Below are positions 13,841 through 25,397 of a stretch of DNA of 64,000 nt, piece after piece. The position numbers and the translations under genes are program-made. Positions within the stretch are counted from its first letter, which is position 1, and each line of letters starts with the position of its first letter. A model generated the notes under the pieces. It had not been told where the DNA came from. It saw only the letters and a list, made by a program, of their open reading frames with translations, and made no database searches. Source of the stretch: Nautilus pompilius (lineage: Eukaryota; Mollusca; Cephalopoda; Nautilida; Nautilidae); contig JACATO010002731.1 of NCBI GenBank assembly GCA_018389105.1, positions 868,001 through 932,000 of the forward strand, in the 5' to 3' direction.

Positions 13841-14500
13841 TAGTCAAACCTGTCATAGTGACCACCTCTACAGGATGACCATTTGCCTATAACATCCACA
13901 CGAACTTTCTTGCACCAAAAACTCATGTAAAATTCCCTTTAAAAGCAGTCACCCATCTTATGCAAAACTGACTCATTTACATTAATTAATTTTGTTGCTA
14001 TATCAATGAAAAAATACAGAATTTTGATTAAAATTCATTGTTAGGTTATCTTTTTTGTGGCAGTCTTTGTCAAAATTGCATACTTAATTCATGATCACTA
14101 GCTCATAAACTCGTTGAAGTAAGCATTTGTATTTATTGCTTTCTGTTTTAGATGCTTAAGTTGTGTCTTGACTTCAGCAAGCTTGCTCGACACCAACTCT
14201 TGAGAAAAAAGATAAAGGTGATGAGTCTGCATGAGCAGCAGCAAGGGTTGAGTTTGCATACTATTGCCAGGAAGCTAAATTTATTGCTGTACACTTATGC
14301 ATTGTCAAAAGGGCTTATCATATCTACTGCAAGTTTTTTTTTTAAAGTAACAATGTAAGTTAAATATGTCATTAGGTGTGTATGCATCTACATTGTGCAT
14401 TTACACCTTAAAGTACACTAGTTATGAAGGAACAAAATGGCTATTACATAACCTGTGCAGAAAAGCTACAATTGGTGGTCATTATATACAGGTTTGACTA
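13841..14500 (+). mobile_element. pogo-like element with transposase remnant
   Basis: The ends are inverted repeats: 'tagtcaaacctgtcatagtg' followed by 'accacc' on the left, and the reverse complement of 'ggtggtcattatatacaggt' followed by 'ttgacta' on the right. The element is flanked on both sides by TA, the usual pogo/Tc1 target duplication. Inside, 14,152-14,358 on the plus strand reads '...LLRKKIKVMSLHEQQQGLS' and then 'LHTIARKLNL', which resembles the first helix-turn-helix of pogo/CENP-B type transposases. Only that N-terminal piece survives. The element is too short to be autonomous and is probably an internally deleted derivative. Confidence 0.65.
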
Positions 14501-14502
14501 TA

Positions 14503-16800
14503 TGAATAAGACCATTTGTTAACATCAACATAAATAAGTTCTTACGAGTTACCTTTATTTAAAACAAAAAAAGCAGGAAGCCAAATTGATTTATTAAAGG
14601 CTTTAGGTTAATCAGCTTATTAGTTTAGCTTTTTTTAGTGCAATTTGAATAATAAATCAGTTTTTATTACATAAATGCAACTTTCTAGTACATCCCATAT
14701 TGCTTGGGTTCATTTAAGTGAGTGGATTTGCAGTTTATGCATCTTGTTGCTAAAAATTATGCATAATTCTGTATTGCTGTGATTATGTATTCTGCTTAAC
14801 AACTTTCAGAAGAGCAGTAACTATGAATGTTTTTATTTTTAACCAGAGGTATTAGGTGAAATTTTAAAATTGCACTAGCAGAAAGTAAAATTATATAGTA
14901 TTTTGTTACTTTACAAATTGAAACATTTCTACTTTAATTTGTATACCTATTTCTGTATTAGTAATTGATGCTATTATTAGAATCAGTAGATGCTGCAGAT
15001 TTTTGAATTAACATGAAAAAAGGAGGAAATGTTAATGTGCTACTTCAGATGGCTAGAATTACTCAACCAGGTTGTTTGTATATATTTATACAGTATACTG
15101 ATTCTTCCTAACTAAAAAGAAAAACATTCATGATAGGTTTTTAAAATAGATTGAAATTATTTAATGTAAAAGAGGAGTAAATAATCAAGGAGCATAAATT
15201 TATTTAAACTTTAAAAAGAATTCTTTTGCCTTTGTTGATGTGTTATTTTCATTTTTTGATTTATAACATGCTAGACATAATATAGCAAAATATTTTTTTT
15301 TACTTAAAAAATAAAGATACATAATAGAATAGAATTAATTTGAACATACGCTGAGCATGAAGTATGCTTCTGAGAACCCAACCCATCTTTGTAGTTTAAT
15401 TTTCAGGGACAACCACATATTTTTCAAGGGGATAAGTTTACATATTAATTGGATTAAAAACATTTCATGGACCACTTATTATTGCTATTTTAAAGTAATT
15501 GGTTTTTTAAGAAAGACAATTTTTTGTTAAAGTCACTAAACAATCCACCCTGTAGAAGAATTATATTAATTGTTGAAATTTTATGAAATAACATAATCTT
15601 CAGTGTTTACAAAAGTAAAGAAAACAATCCGGGTACAATCTGATCACATGAATTGTTTGTTTAGGTTTGGAACAATGTCTCATTTTTTTTTTCTAATTTG
15701 CCAAAAATCTCATTAGTAGTTTGAATAATTAAAAGTTCCCTTGGTGGTTGTTAACTGAATTTCTAAGTCAGAACAGTAAAACAGAATAAAATATTAAACT
15801 AAGTCTATGCATATGATTAAATAAGTCGTTTGTAAAAATAAAATAGAGAGAGAGAGAGAGGAAGAGAAACTACCTTTTTTACAGTCATTTAATCAATATT
15901 TACCGAGCATCTTTGACTGCAGTCTTAATTTAATTAAGACATTCCCTACATTGATATCATTTCATTTGAAAAAATAACAAAGGAATCCTGGTTTTGTTCT
16001 AGCGTTTTGGTAACATTTATATCAGAGATCTTAAAGAATTGTATGCTCATTACAACTTCAGCTAACTGATGTGTATAACTATTTCTTGGGTTAAGCACCT
16101 TAATGTAATCTGCATTTTGAGGGGAATTTTTAGGCTGCACTGTATAAACCCCGCTGGTTCCTTTTTGCTCGTTGTGTCCTTATGGAACAGGCAGGTATCT
16201 GCTGACCAATGATCAGATCTCTGTATTACTTTTTTTTTCTCTCCCTTGGAGTCACCAATGTGTTATGACCCTTGTTAATGTTGGATCCATTATTGTTGTA
16301 TATGTTTTGCTTAATGAGAAGCAGTGTTTTATGTAAGGTCCTTCAGGAACTTTTACATAGAGAATACTTTGGAAGATTTTATGCGACACACCATATAACA
16401 CTTGTTGGTTAAGAAAGATACATTTGTTTATGGCAAGTTGTTATGTAGCTTTTTTCATCTGTGTTAAAACTTTGCTTGTGGGTGTTAGACGGCTGGTAAA
16501 GAGTACCAGGTTTGAAATACCTCAGATTTTTTCAATACAGCAGTATGGCTTTTATTAGTTGTGATTAATAGTTATCTCTGAATAAAAGTATTGATCCAAC
16601 TTGCATGTTTTCTACTTTTTCATTTGTGCTACTCTTTCACACAGACAAAGGAAACTGATTTGGTTTTGATGTGTAAAAACTATCAGGAAGGAAAAGCATC
16701 TGTTGTGTTGTGGACATGATAAATACAAATTTCAGAAAGGTTTGCTTGTACTTTTAAAAAATTATTTTAGTCTATTTATTATTGAAACACAGATTATATA
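14503..16800. other. A+T-rich DNA without a supported gene
   Basis: I see no coding region or repeat family, apart from a short (GA)n tract at about 15,845-15,861. Confidence 0.5.
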
Positions 16801-16802
16801 TA

Positions 16803-18353
16803 CAGGTGCATCTCAAAAAATTAGAATATCATGAAGAATTCATTTTTTTCCCGTAATTCAATTCAAACTGTGAAACTTTCATACATTCTAGATTCCTTAC
16901 ACAAAGTGAAATATTTCAAGCCTTTTTTTGTTTTAATTTTGATGATTACGGTCTAGAGCTTATGAAAATCAAAAATCCACTATCTCAAAATATTAGAATA
17001 TTTCATAAGATCAATAAAAAAAAAAGGATTTATAATATAGAAATGTTGAACTTCTGAAAAGTATGTTCATTTATGCATGCAATACTTGGTCAGAGCTCCT
17101 TTTGCACGAATCACTACATCAATGTGGTGTGGCATGGAGGTGATCAGCCTGTGGCACTGCTGAGGTATTATGGAAACCCAGGTTGCTTTGATAGCAGCCT
17201 TCAGCTCGTCTGTATTGTTTGGTCTGGTGTCTCTCATCTTCCTCTTGACAATACCCCATAGATTCTCTATTGGGTTCAGGTCAGGCAAGTTGGCTGGTCA
17301 ATCAAGCACTAATCCATGGTCAGCAAGCCAGTTACTAGTAGTTTTGGCACTGTGGACAGGTGCCAAGTCCTGCTGGAAAAGGAAATCAGCATCTCCATAA
17401 AGCTTGTCAGCAGACGGAAGCATGAAGTGCTCTAAAATCTCCTGGTAGACGGCTGCATTGACTTTGGACATGATAAAACAGTGGACCAACACCAGCAGAT
17501 TACATGGCACCCCAAATCATCACTGACTGTGGCAACTTCATGCTGGACTTCAAGCAACTTGGATTCTGTGCCTCTCCACTCCACTCTTCCTCCAGACTGT
17601 GGGATCTTGATTTCCAAATGAAATACAAAATTTACTTTCATCTGAAAAAAGGACTTTGGACCACTGAGCAACAGTCCAGTTCTTTTTCTCCTTAGCCCAG
17701 GTAAGACGTTTCTGACGTTGTCTCTGGTTCAGGAGTGACTTGACACTAGGAATGTGACACGTGTAGCCAATTTCCTGGACACGTCTGTGCATGGTGGCTC
17801 TTGATGCACTGACTCCAGCCTCAGTCCACTCCTTGTGAAGCTCCCCAAGTTCTTGAATTGACTTTGCTTGACAATCCTCTCAAGGCTGCAGTCATCCCTC
17901 TTGTTTGTGCATCTTTCTCCCTTCCAGTCAACTTTCCATGAATATGCTTTGATACAGCACTCTACAAACAGCCAGCCCTTTCAGCAATGACTTGTGACTT
18001 ACCCTCCTTGTGGAGAGTGTCATTGAGTGTCTTCTGGACAACTGTCAAGTCAGCAGTCTTGCCCGTGATTGTGGTTGTGTGCACTGAACCAGACTCAGAG
18101 ATTCATGGTATTAATACTGCATAAATAGTGATTTCCTCAAACTCGAAATGGAATATTCTAATATTTTGAGATACGTTTTTTCTATTTTTTTTTATAGCTG
18201 TAGGCTGTAATTATCAAAATTAAAATTAAAAATGCTTGAAACGTTTTAGTTTACGTGTAATGAGTCTAGAATATATACAATTTTCACTTTCTGAAATAAC
18301 TGACAAAATGTATTGAACTCTTCCACGATATTCTAATTTTTGAGATTCACCTG
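16803..18353 (-). mobile_element. Tc1-type transposon, dead copy of a fish-type family
   Basis: A 1,551-bp element flanked by TA, with terminal inverted repeats beginning CAGGTG(C/A)ATCTCAAAAAATTAG. The transposase reads on the minus strand but is broken. Recognisable pieces are 'VLFSDESKFCISFGNQD' (first catalytic Asp; 17,550-17,792), 'FLFQQDLAPVHSAK' (second; 17,298-17,510) and 'MPDLNPIENLWGIVKRKMRD' (third, Glu; 17,067-17,288). Visible lesions are a tandem 5-bp duplication (gtgga) causing a frameshift after 'WRKSG', a TGG-to-TGA stop before 'PANLPDLNPIE', and one codon lost between the second and third catalytic residues compared with the DD34E spacing. From memory, the end sequence and the reading belong to a Tc1 family that is abundant in ray-finned fish. 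Confidence 0.92.
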
Positions 18354-18839
18354 TATATACAGTAGTTGAATTATAGAAAAAACATGAAACTGAATTATTT
18401 TTTCCTTACCACGAATTTAAGTTGTTTTTAGTACTTCACTTATTCCAGAAAGTACATTTATTTCCCCATGTTGTTGCTGAATACTTTAGTTAGTTTTTTT
18501 TTAATTAAATATTGAAAGTATTTCATATTTTGTGAGTCCACTTTTAGCCCTATAAAAAGACTGGCTATGCTTGAGAAAACTTACAGGTTAGAAATGTAAT
18601 AAACTATCATGTTTCTTCAGGCATTAAGGAGAAATGACAGTTTATTTAAAGCTCTTTGGTTGATATTTGACCTTTTCCAGGGCAGGCCAATCTATTAAAA
18701 TTTTGAATGTTTATCCTGGTTGGTATGAGTCTGCAGGTGAAATGATGATACATGATTTATAATAAGTATCTGTTTATGCCTGTCACTTTTCAACTTTAAT
18801 CAGCTCTCCAGGCCATTTCTTTGAGATACAACTTTATTT

Positions 18840-19345
18840 TTTTTATTAGATCCACTACTCTATGCTTTATTTTTCTGCTTGCTGTTCTCTTCTCCAAAAT
18901 GTAACCACCACTGATCTTTTCCAAATAATTTAAATTTTGATGTATCACTACAAAGGACATTTTTCCAACCTAATCTAATTCTTCTTTTCCTTAGCCCAAT
19001 TAAATTCTATTTCTTTTAGTAAGAATGTTTTTTGTCCTATAAAGACCATTTTTGCATTTTATTATTATTTTTTTTACAAACCAACATGCCAATAATTGAT
19101 AGTGTTTGCTAATGAACTTCCAAAAAACATTCTTAGATGTTCTTTAATGATGTCCTTAAATACTCTTGCATCACTTTGGTTTAGCAATTTTCCTCTTACT
19201 GCTTTTTTGATTATTCATAATACTGCCAGTTTCTTTTAACTCTCTGATGATATTGCATAGCACCAGAGGGACTGTTAGATAAGCTGATATTTTTTCCTTC
19301 ATCTCCAAAAGCTGTAATCTGAATGTATTTTCATTTCTTATCTTA
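18840..19345 (-). mobile_element. Older Tc1-like transposase relic
   Basis: Across several minus-strand frames there are pieces in the correct Tc1 order: 'IIRELKETGSIMNNQKSSKR' (helix-turn-helix linker, about 19,200), then an FNWAKEKKN-like segment (about 18,990), then 'GWKNVLCSDTSKFKLFGKDQ' (first catalytic Asp, about 18,920). There are many stops and frameshifts, and no inverted ends are visible. It is much more decayed than the adjacent Tc1 copy that ends at 18,353. Confidence 0.6.
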
Positions 19346-20380
19346 TGACTGACTACAGGGCAAATGAGTGCCTGCTGACAAAAAACAAAGATTTTAGTTT
19401 ATGGGGGTAAAATTAAGCATTAATTCCCTTAACTTAATAATTTTCATAAATTTTATTTGAGATTTAATAGGTAAATAGGACAAACCAATCAGCTTATGAT
19501 CTGTATACAGCATTTAACCAAGATAGTTTTGGAAGTTGTGACATGGAGTTTTGTGATTCAGGGTAAAGCAGGGAAACAAAAAGTATTTAAACAAGATTCT
19601 TCCGTAAGTCAAGCAAGTGTGTACTGGCACCAAATGGCTTGTCATTTAACCAGTACTCTCATAAAATGAAAACTTTTACAGATGCTGCAATAAATATTAT
19701 GATGTTTGAACCTTTCAAAATTAAAATTTGACCCTCCTGATGCATTATTACTTTTCCAAGTTATATACTACACTTGTTAAATGTAGATATTTACATAATG
19801 TGTACTTTGTTTTAAAAAATAGCTGAAAGTCATCAAAACATGGGAATATAAGGCTTGTAGTTTGTTACTTAATATTTAGTTCCTTTGTTGTTTTTTTTAG
19901 TACCTAGTGATTAAAATAAACATTTTTTAAAAAATGTTTTGAATTACACCAGAAATTGGAATAGAGAGCATTTGTGGAAACCCAGAAAATTAAAATCAAA
20001 TAATAATTTTTAAAATTTTGTTTTTGTTTCATCTGATGTAAAGCCATGTATATTTATTTTCTATTTAACAATTCCAGACTAAGGATGGCCGTAAAAAATG
20101 GATACAGTCCAACAACAGCCTCAATAATTTTGTATAGAAAAATTTAGCAATATTTTAACATTACCAAGGATGTTTTTATTTCTTGGAACCCCTTAGTCTA
20201 AGTATCTTCGAAATCAAACCAAGAGTGTATATAAATGTATAATTACCGTAATGCATGAGAATCCTCATACATTTCTACTGAAATAAGTGTACCATATTTC
20301 ACTGCTGGAGTTATGGAAACTACTTGCATTTGTTTTATAGCGGTCAAACCAAACACAAATAAACTGTGACATTGTTAATG
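19346..20380. other. A+T-rich DNA without a supported gene
   Basis: No gene or repeat family recognised. The composition is the same as the flanking DNA. Confidence 0.5.
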
Positions 20381-20410
20381 TCTACCTTCCTCGAACCAGA
20401 GTTTTACATT

Positions 20411-20660
20411 TCAGAATTCGATGAATGGTTGTGGTTGCTGCTGATTTTGTTGTTGTTGTTGTTGTTGAGCGAGTTGGACTTCTGAACAAGGCTCTCTGTG
20501 GTGATATGGCCTGTAAAGACAGGTGGCCTGTTCTCTGTTGAGTCCTCCCGATTGAGAGATGTTCATCAAGCCGACAAGCGGCCCGGTCCACCCGACAGGG
20601 GGCCCCAAGAACCCGGGAGGTTGCTCTCACATCGGGGTGTGGTGCTGCTGCATGATTTGA
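20411..20660 (-). other. GC-rich islet with two overlapping open frames (possible exon)
   Basis: About 220 bases of sharply higher G+C and CpG content sit in A+T-rich DNA, bordered on one side by a (TTG)n tract. On the minus strand two frames stay open through it. One, ending at 20,411, reads '...GPPVGWTGPLVGLMNIS' and then a Gln-rich tail '...LAQQQQQQQNQQQPQPFIE'. The other, ending at 20,382, is Arg/Thr/Ser-rich. I recognise no family. It could be a terminal coding exon on the minus strand, an untranslated exon or a repeat fragment; the sequence does not decide. Confidence 0.3.
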
Positions 20661-20699
20661 CAGGTAGTGGGTGCTTGCCTACAAGTTCAGAACCATGGA

Positions 20700-22075
20700 G
20701 AACCTGTAAGCATTTAAGAGTTTTACATTTAAAAAAAAAAAAAAATTTTAACTATTTAGTTGTAAGAGTAAGAATAAATTGTTGAATTACAAAGTAACCT
20801 TTAGCAAGAGTCATGTGGTTCAAAGTTGTGATCTCGATTAAATGATCTTGCAGTAAAAGATTTTGAGAGATTCTGAAGTCATATCTATGTAAGGGACCAC
20901 ACTAGTTCAAATAATTTTTTTTAGAAATTGTTTCTAGTGTGAAAATAATTATGATTTTGAAATATTAAATTAGATTGTAGTTTAAATTTAAAGGATATCT
21001 GATAATTGGAATTAAGTCAACTATGTAAAAATTATGTTACTCTTTACAACAATTTATAAATAGACCAAATTCTCTGGCTTAAGCAAGTGAGTGTAATTCA
21101 TAGAGGAAAGCACACTTCAGTGTTCAATTCAAAAGTCTAGTCTTTAAAGCTGATATTTTTTTAAGCATTTCAGATTTATCTTTAGGTATTGACAAATCTC
21201 TAACAAAATGTTTAAATGTGTTTTTAAATCATATATATTTATGACGCTTATAAAATTTGATGGTCTGCTCTAAATTTTCTGTCCAGTGTCCTCTTATAAT
21301 TAACTCTTCATACACCATTGTCAGATTTTTACCTTACTTATAGTACTATTCTAGCTTTAAAACATTACCATCTATGTTGAACATACTCATAATGCAATAC
21401 ATGGGTTTGGAGCAATGTTGGTTTGTCATTTCAAATGTTTATATTAATGAGAAAGGTACCATGTGGCACAGCTGCTATAGCTTATCCAGTGCTGAATAGC
21501 ATAGATTTGAAGAGTAGTGTGGTGCAATTGCACTTTTGATGGTACACAGGTTAACTATATTTTACAAATGATCACCTTTGTTTTTGGTTTTTTTAGATGT
21601 TTTATGAAACACATTAGTAAACCTAATACTTCGTACATACTGATCTTTGAGCATTTTATTTATTATTCATGAACATGCCAAAGTTCTTTTTCGCACTTAT
21701 GTTTTTAAAATTTTGACTTTCAGCGTTGTTCCCTATTGAAAAAAATTAAGCAACTGTTTGCATGTCATTTCCTTAGCATAGTTTTTCAACACTTTGCTTA
21801 TGACAGATTGTTTCATTCACCTGAAACCATGTAAATGCTTATTTATTTAAAATAGGTTAATCAGTGCACAAGTTTTTGTCTATTTATTTATTGATCCATG
21901 TAGATTCACTTGGGAAAAATTATTCCTTACAAATGTTTTTTTTTCATGCACTTATGACATTGAAACAACATTAAGCAGGTTCGAAACAAGAACAAAATAA
22001 TGGTTCACAACAAAATAATTCACCATAGTTACAAAAAATATTTTGAAATCAAGATTTGGTTTCCTTATTTAACAA
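20700..22075. other. A+T-rich DNA without a supported gene
   Basis: No coding region or recognisable repeat on either strand. Confidence 0.5.
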
Positions 22076-22079
22076 CCAA

Positions 22080-24750
22080 ATTTTTTTCACGAAGATTTAA
22101 AAGTGTAAGGGAAAGCAGATAGTCAGGAGTAGATGCACTGAAAACAAAAAGAAAGTTATTTTTAGATGTTACTCATCAAAGAATGTCAGAACAAAAAAAG
22201 GGTTAAGCATTCTACTGAAAATTATCATGATTGCTGCTGTCTTCAAGAGTCAGTTTCACAATGTCTACAATGTTAAAAGCACCTATATCTTTTGGCAGTA
22301 TATCTATTTGATTTCACAGAAAACTTGAACTTTCTCTTGAAGCCACATGTCATGGGCTGGATCAGGGTTAAATATTTTGATATCAGGGCCCTCTTTGCTA
22401 ATGCAAAGACATACATCAAGCGCTGCCTAACCAATTTCTGTAGACAGTTTTGACATGCACTATGTGTGAAAAAATTCTTTCTAATTTCACATTTGTGAAA
22501 GGATTACACAGCAGGATTCCAAATATATGTAGAATGTTGTCACACTCTATATGATCTGATGTAAAAACCCATTTCCACATTTTCAGATAATACTCTCTGA
22601 CTTGTTGTTTTGCAAGATTGGTAATGTAAGTTTCTAAATATTCTGTTCAGTGATAAGGATGAATATGTCACAGCCATTTTTGACAACAAACTCTTTAAAA
22701 AACCAACAATTTCGAAAATTGCACTTTCACCAAATTGTCGTTCTTCATCACTAAGCAACAAGCTGACAAAAAGAAAATTAATAAATGTCTAAACACTGGT
22801 GACGAAGTGAGATTATCAAATTGATCTTACATGGAATTCACTATTCTTGTAATAATATCATTATAATGATTACTGGATTCATTTGCTGGCACCTTGGAAA
22901 CCAAGAAGTTTCACACCCTGATAGAGATTGCAGTCATTATCACAACCCTTGTTAATTTGAGAAAATAATTGCCTGTAATGACTCAAATTTGCATCATCTC
23001 TCTTCAGAGAATTTTCTACATAGATTCTCAGTTTTGCCATCATCCACGGAAATTCTCAAATTTGACGATCTTGTTTAACAGGATCATGTAATTCACCTTG
23101 CATTCCTAGGCTTAGACAATGGAGAGGCTACGAATGAATAAACATCTAAATAAATGGACATATGAATTGGAAAATTAGTGTTCTTCCATTTTTTAAAATA
23201 CCACTATTTCGGCCCATTTTGATGTCTGGGTATCAGTTTATGACAACTCAAGTGTGTGTAAGGTATATTCCAATGTTGTCAAGAGCATTTTTATGTCATT
23301 ACAGTTATGCTCAATCTAATTTGTTTCTCTAACTTTACTGAGTTTTGGGATAGACTTATCATATGCTTCAGCTAATTCCTGAAAAAAAACTATACTGTCT
23401 TGGACTCTCTTCATAGTGGTAGTAAAACTTTGTTAGAAAGTTGCTTATGATTTGGAAAGCAGGGTGTTCATCAAAGGCACCCTTAATTGTTAATTCTTAA
23501 GCTATGATTGCAACAATGAATCACCTCAAACCAGGGAGCTAATCCTTTGATTCTAACACTAGGACCAGCAAGTTGTCCCATACTGATGTTAGTTCCATCT
23601 ACAAAAAGATGTTATGCTAAATCATTTTAAAAGTTTGCTTCATGTTCTTGTGAATTCTGGCAGCATCAGCAGATGTCACCAATTCAGTGCTTAAATATTT
23701 CACTGATGGAACTCCATTCAGAAGCAGAACATATATTAATTTTTGCTCCATGACACATGATTCTGCAATACCATAGTTTAATATGGAATAGTAGTGAGCT
23801 TTTGACAAACTCATTGCTAATGCTTCCTTTTCAACATAGCAATGGTGTATGTAAATATTCTGGCGGCCTGATTGTTTAAGTAACTTTAACTGAAATTTGG
23901 CACATTTTTTAAGTTGAAGCTTGAGTAGACCATTATAATCACTGAATAGATGTCCTTGCTTAGCATGATAGTAGTATGTTAAATTTTATGTAAAGGTTAT
24001 TTGTCTTTATCACATACCTAGGTTCACAACCTGTCTGATCTGTTAACGATGGTTTGGTGATAAGATTCTGCATTCATTTTACCTTATCAGAAGCTTATTA
24101 TATCTTACCTCAGCTTGATAACTCCCATTCTTGATGTCATGCTCAAAGACAGTTAAATTCTTCCAATTTCACAACGTCTGCACTGTTGTGATTTTTCAAC
24201 ATAACACTGGAATCGAGGCTGGGAACAAGCTATAAGTTATTTTTTTTTTTGCAAAGTCACCTATGCTTTAGTCGTGTGTGTGTGTGTGAAGTATTAGTCT
24301 TAGTAGTAGAAAAAATGTGACGAGCTTGGAAAATGATAATCCCACAGTGGAGGTTATATTTCTTTGTAAAAAGTCTGAAGAATTTAAAAACCTGAAAAGA
24401 ACATCAGAGACAGTTTACTAAAGATGAAAGAAAATATAAAGAAAGTTTGTAATTCTGTTAATTTTGCTCTCATTTAGTTTATGATTCAGTAAAATAATAA
24501 TGAATTGCATATTGCAAGCCCTTATCTATATATTGTCTTCATCTTTAAGGCATTACAAGATTTTCAGTTTATAGGGAAAGATTTTACATCTTTATGGAGT
24601 ATGTTGGGAACTGATTTTGGAGTTACAGCATGGCCTGGCTTGACAACAAGCAGATGTTTTGCTGAATTGCTGCACTTATAGCAGTGGTTGCTTGCATTAG
24701 CTTCTTTGGAACCACAGTAGTATTCCCTAAATCCTGTCAACATCATGGAA
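22080..24750 (-). mobile_element. hAT transposase relic
   Basis: Minus-strand pieces run in hAT order with many stops and frameshifts. An N-terminal Cys-containing piece is at 24,564-24,746. A piece around 23,617-23,814 reads 'LNGVPSVKYLSTELVTSADA'. The region near 23,300-23,450 reads 'RQYSFFQELAEAYDKSIPKL'. Further pieces are 'FGESAIFEIVGFLKSLLSK' (22,540-22,761) and finally 'LLCNPFTNVKLERIFSHIVH' (about 22,470). The last resembles the hAT C-terminal dimerisation block, where an '(N/A)xxERxFS' motif is typical. No intact terminal repeats were found. It appears to be a different hAT lineage from the one inside SDHA. Confidence 0.65.
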
Positions 24751-25178
24751 ATGAATGCTTACTGGGAGCATTAATTCAAGCTTTCAGAAGAGAATTTTGG
24801 CATTGTGCCTGAACAACTGCAGGGCCATTCTAAATTTATATTCCACTATCTTTATTCTATGCTGCAGATCTCAGTGTTCTATGATAAGCAATTTGCCATT
24901 TTTCAAATATCAATCTGAAAATAGAAAAAAATTACTGCACCACACATTTTCTTATAAAATGGCGCTTCAACAGCTTCAAAGATAAATGGAACACTGTATA
25001 TAACATTGAAAAAGAAATAACAGCCAACTTATTTAGCATGTTAGAAATAATTTTGAATTGTAAAACTTGATGATACAGAAACAATACTTAGGTATGTTAG
25101 GTTTACTCCTACATTGGATTTAAAATTATGCAGTTCATTTTCTAACCAAGGTTTCAATAACAAGGAAGTTTTTAATAC

Positions 25179-25184
25179 TTTATT
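25179..25184 (-). terminator. Polyadenylation signal candidate for the LRR gene
   Basis: AATAAA on the minus strand, about 210 bases past the TAA at 25,394 and about 125 bases past the end of the alternative acidic frame. Its closeness suggests the transcript may end here rather than continue to distant exons. Confidence 0.4.
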
Positions 25185-25307
25185 TCTTTAATTAATGTTT
25201 TTTTTTAAAAAAGAAAAGTATCCTTTCCAAAACTTTGACATTTTATCAAAAATTGAGTATAGATATAAGTGATACACTACCATCATTGGGTTCAGTGATG
25301 TAAAATA

Positions 25308-25397
25308 TTAAACATCAGCATCAGCAGCATCATCATCATCATCATCATCATCATAATCATCTCTTGTCTTCCTGCTTGATTGACCTGTTGTACTTAC
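25308..25397 (-). other. Alternative acidic C-terminal frame of the LRR gene
   Basis: Starting at the G of the putative donor and shifted relative to the LRR frame, the minus strand stays open for 29 codons. It begins VSTTGQSSRKTRDDY, continues as a run of Asp and ends ADADV before TAA at 25,308. A single-base insertion at 25,398/25,397 would join it to the LRR frame. The Asp run is encoded by a (GAT)n microsatellite, so it may equally be chance. Confidence 0.3.

Noticed and set aside
25320-25363. (ATC)n array as a possible CRISPR-like or regulatory repeat
   Set aside because: It is an ordinary trinucleotide microsatellite with no spacers.
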